From: Diaporthe sp. PMI_573
Lineage: Eukaryota > Ascomycota > Sordariomycetes > Diaporthales > Diaporthaceae
Reading direction: 5' to 3'
Length of the DNA stretch: 64,000 nucleotides
Assembly: GCA_021399435.1 (NCBI GenBank)
Contig: JAJTUP010000012.1
Location: 992,001 to 1,056,000 of the forward strand
The notes under the pieces are model-generated. The model ran no database searches. It saw only the letters and a list, made by a program, of their open reading frames with translations, and was not told where the DNA came from. The position numbers and the translations under genes are program-made. Each line of letters begins with the position of its first letter. Position 1 is the first letter of the stretch. Shown piece by piece: positions 62,913-64,000 of the stretch.

Positions 62913-63001
62913 CCCAGCTCCCGGCTCCCAGCTCCCGGCTCCCAGCTCCCGGCTCCCAGCTCCTGCATCCAGCATCCAGCATCCAGCATCCAGCATCCAG
63001 C
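62913..63001 (+). repeat. compound minisatellite (14-bp and 7-bp units)
   Basis: About three and a half copies of a 14-bp unit (cccagctcccggct) run directly into five copies of a 7-bp unit (atccagc). Units are contiguous, with no unique spacers, so this is not CRISPR-like. It lies in the gene-empty right end of the window. Confidence 0.8.
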
Positions 63002-63313
63002 TCCAGCCCCGGCCATCGACCCACCCTGCTTACCCTCCCTCCCTTCCGCATTCCCAGCACGCTGGTAGGCCACTTCCCTGTCGCTACTAAGGTACGACAT
63101 ATGTACAGCTTTGCAGCGCTGCTAGTCAAGGCTGTCTCGGCAAGAACCTCAGCCAACAATGCCATATGCTCGTGTATTTGCTTTTTCCCTCTTTCTTGTT
63201 CTCATGTTCGTCTTCCTTGCTTCAATACACACACGCCACACCCCCCCTTCAACCCACTACCCTCTCACCTCACCTCGGTCACACTAATTCAGTCGCTCGC
63301 TGTCTGCCGTGCC

Positions 63314-63784
63314 ATGATTGCAATCCTGCAGGGGCTTGTCACGGCCTCATCCGTTATTTCTTGTCTCAGCTCAGAGCCTCCATCTAGAGTCATTCTGCGT
63401 CCAGGTGATCAGGGTGATATATACACAGCGGCAGGAGAGAAACAAGGTCTCCTCTTCAAACCATGGGGGTACCCCGGCTCATCGACGTCCGTGTGTTTGT
63501 GGTTCGTGGGTTCGTGGTTCGTGGCGAACCTTTTGCCCTTCCACCCGTATCTGAGGAAGGGATCAGCATGCGAGGCGGACGGATCGTCTGATCGCCTGAT
63601 CGCGGCGACAACCATCACCCAGGTCAAGGGGCCTTTGCCAACCAAACAGGCCCAGGTCAGCCCTAGGCAGACATGTTATCACTTTAGACCTCCTGCTAGC
63701 TTGGGAGGGTGTCAATTTCGCGTCTTGACTCGCATAGCATCACCAAATGTATCATCCAGGGTCTTGTTGTCGAGGCGATCATAG
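63314..63784 (+). other. possible small secreted-protein frame (weak)
   Basis: A 156-codon frame starts MIAILQGLVTASSVISCLSS, which looks like a signal peptide, and follows a pyrimidine-rich stretch at 63175-63300 resembling a fungal promoter or leader. The rest shows no known domain and could be chance. The frame extends upstream in phase to 63101. Introns beyond the window edge are possible. Treat as a candidate only. Confidence 0.15.
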
Positions 63785-64000
63785 TACAATTTGTAATTTG
63801 CAGTCCGTCTCCAACAGCAGCCATCCTTTTCAGCATACTCAACACCTCCCCTGGCTGGAACCTCCAAGCCGTCTGACCATGTCCCATGACCTTGCAGCCT
63901 AGTAGCTCGTCGACTTCCCCTGGCATCGCAGATACACGAGGGGTTGGCGAAGGACAGGAACAGAAGTACAAAGTACAAATCTATATACAGGAACAACGTC

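Larger units (their letters stand above)
56292..64000. other. 7.7-kb stretch with no recognised gene
   Basis: The left end must hold the MDL-type transporter promoter. I find no family-level match in any frame. The longest open frames are 244 codons (61297-62031, minus), 227 codons (63101-63784, plus) and 177 codons (59745-60278, minus). All overlap other frames and have the biased look of non-coding translation. The stretch 61805-63001 carries several tandem repeats. Around 63175-63300 there is a long pyrimidine-rich tract like a fungal promoter, leading to an ATG at 63314 (listed separately). No tRNA or rRNA gene was recognised. Confidence 0.45.

Noticed and set aside
62913..63001. CRISPR-like repeat array
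   Set aside because: Units are directly contiguous and short, with no unique spacers of constant length, in a fungal nuclear context. It is a minisatellite.

Overview
The window looks like nuclear DNA from a filamentous ascomycete (Pezizomycotina, most likely Sordariomycetes). Genes carry short introns (about 47-115 nt) with GTANGT-like donors, CTAAC/CTGAC-like branch sites and YAG acceptors. Proteins match the filamentous-fungal forms of conserved families, one with the architecture of the Neurospora heterochromatin protein CDP-2. I cannot name the species. I see no operons, transposons, CRISPR, rRNA or convincing tRNA genes, and no secondary-metabolite cluster.

Eighteen protein genes can be supported, all between 1.8 and 56.3 kb, mostly as housekeeping genes. 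From left to right: DED1 RNA helicase (-), PRE1 proteasome subunit (-), RRP9 U3 snoRNP WD40 protein (+), ULP2-type SUMO protease (-), secreted acid sphingomyelinase-like enzyme (-), chromodomain/HDA2-3-like/coiled-coil protein resembling CDP-2 (+), cytochrome oxidase subunit COX6/5A (-), ELO fatty acid elongase (+), secreted DUF3455 protein (-), AP-1 gamma adaptin (-), GH47 alpha-mannosidase (-), calmodulin (-), TLG2 syntaxin (+), PPR-like mitochondrial protein (-), cytochrome oxidase COX7/7A (+), clathrin light chain (-), RTT103 CID protein (+), and a mitochondrial MDL-type half ABC transporter (-). Most genes were resolved exon by exon, with reading phase checked across each junction.

Related functions recur. 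AP-1 gamma, clathrin light chain and TLG2 act in trans-Golgi/endosome traffic, and GH47 in the early secretory pathway. COX6, COX7, the PPR-like protein and the MDL transporter are mitochondrial. The PPR-like gene and COX7 share a 222-bp divergent promoter with a CCAAT core. ULP2 and the CDP-2-like protein are nuclear regulators. This may be ordinary gene order rather than a functional cluster.

The most distinctive structural signal is how early the first intron falls in five genes: inside the start codon of PRE1, immediately after it in calmodulin, and 5, 10 and 23 nt into the coding sequence of COX7, AP-1 gamma and TLG2. Other signals are a G-quadruplex motif upstream of DED1, three long dinucleotide repeats around the DUF3455 gene, an unexplained 349-codon open frame at 33.3-34.4 kb, and a 7.7-kb gene-empty right end with clustered minisatellites. 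I found no clearly new biological system.
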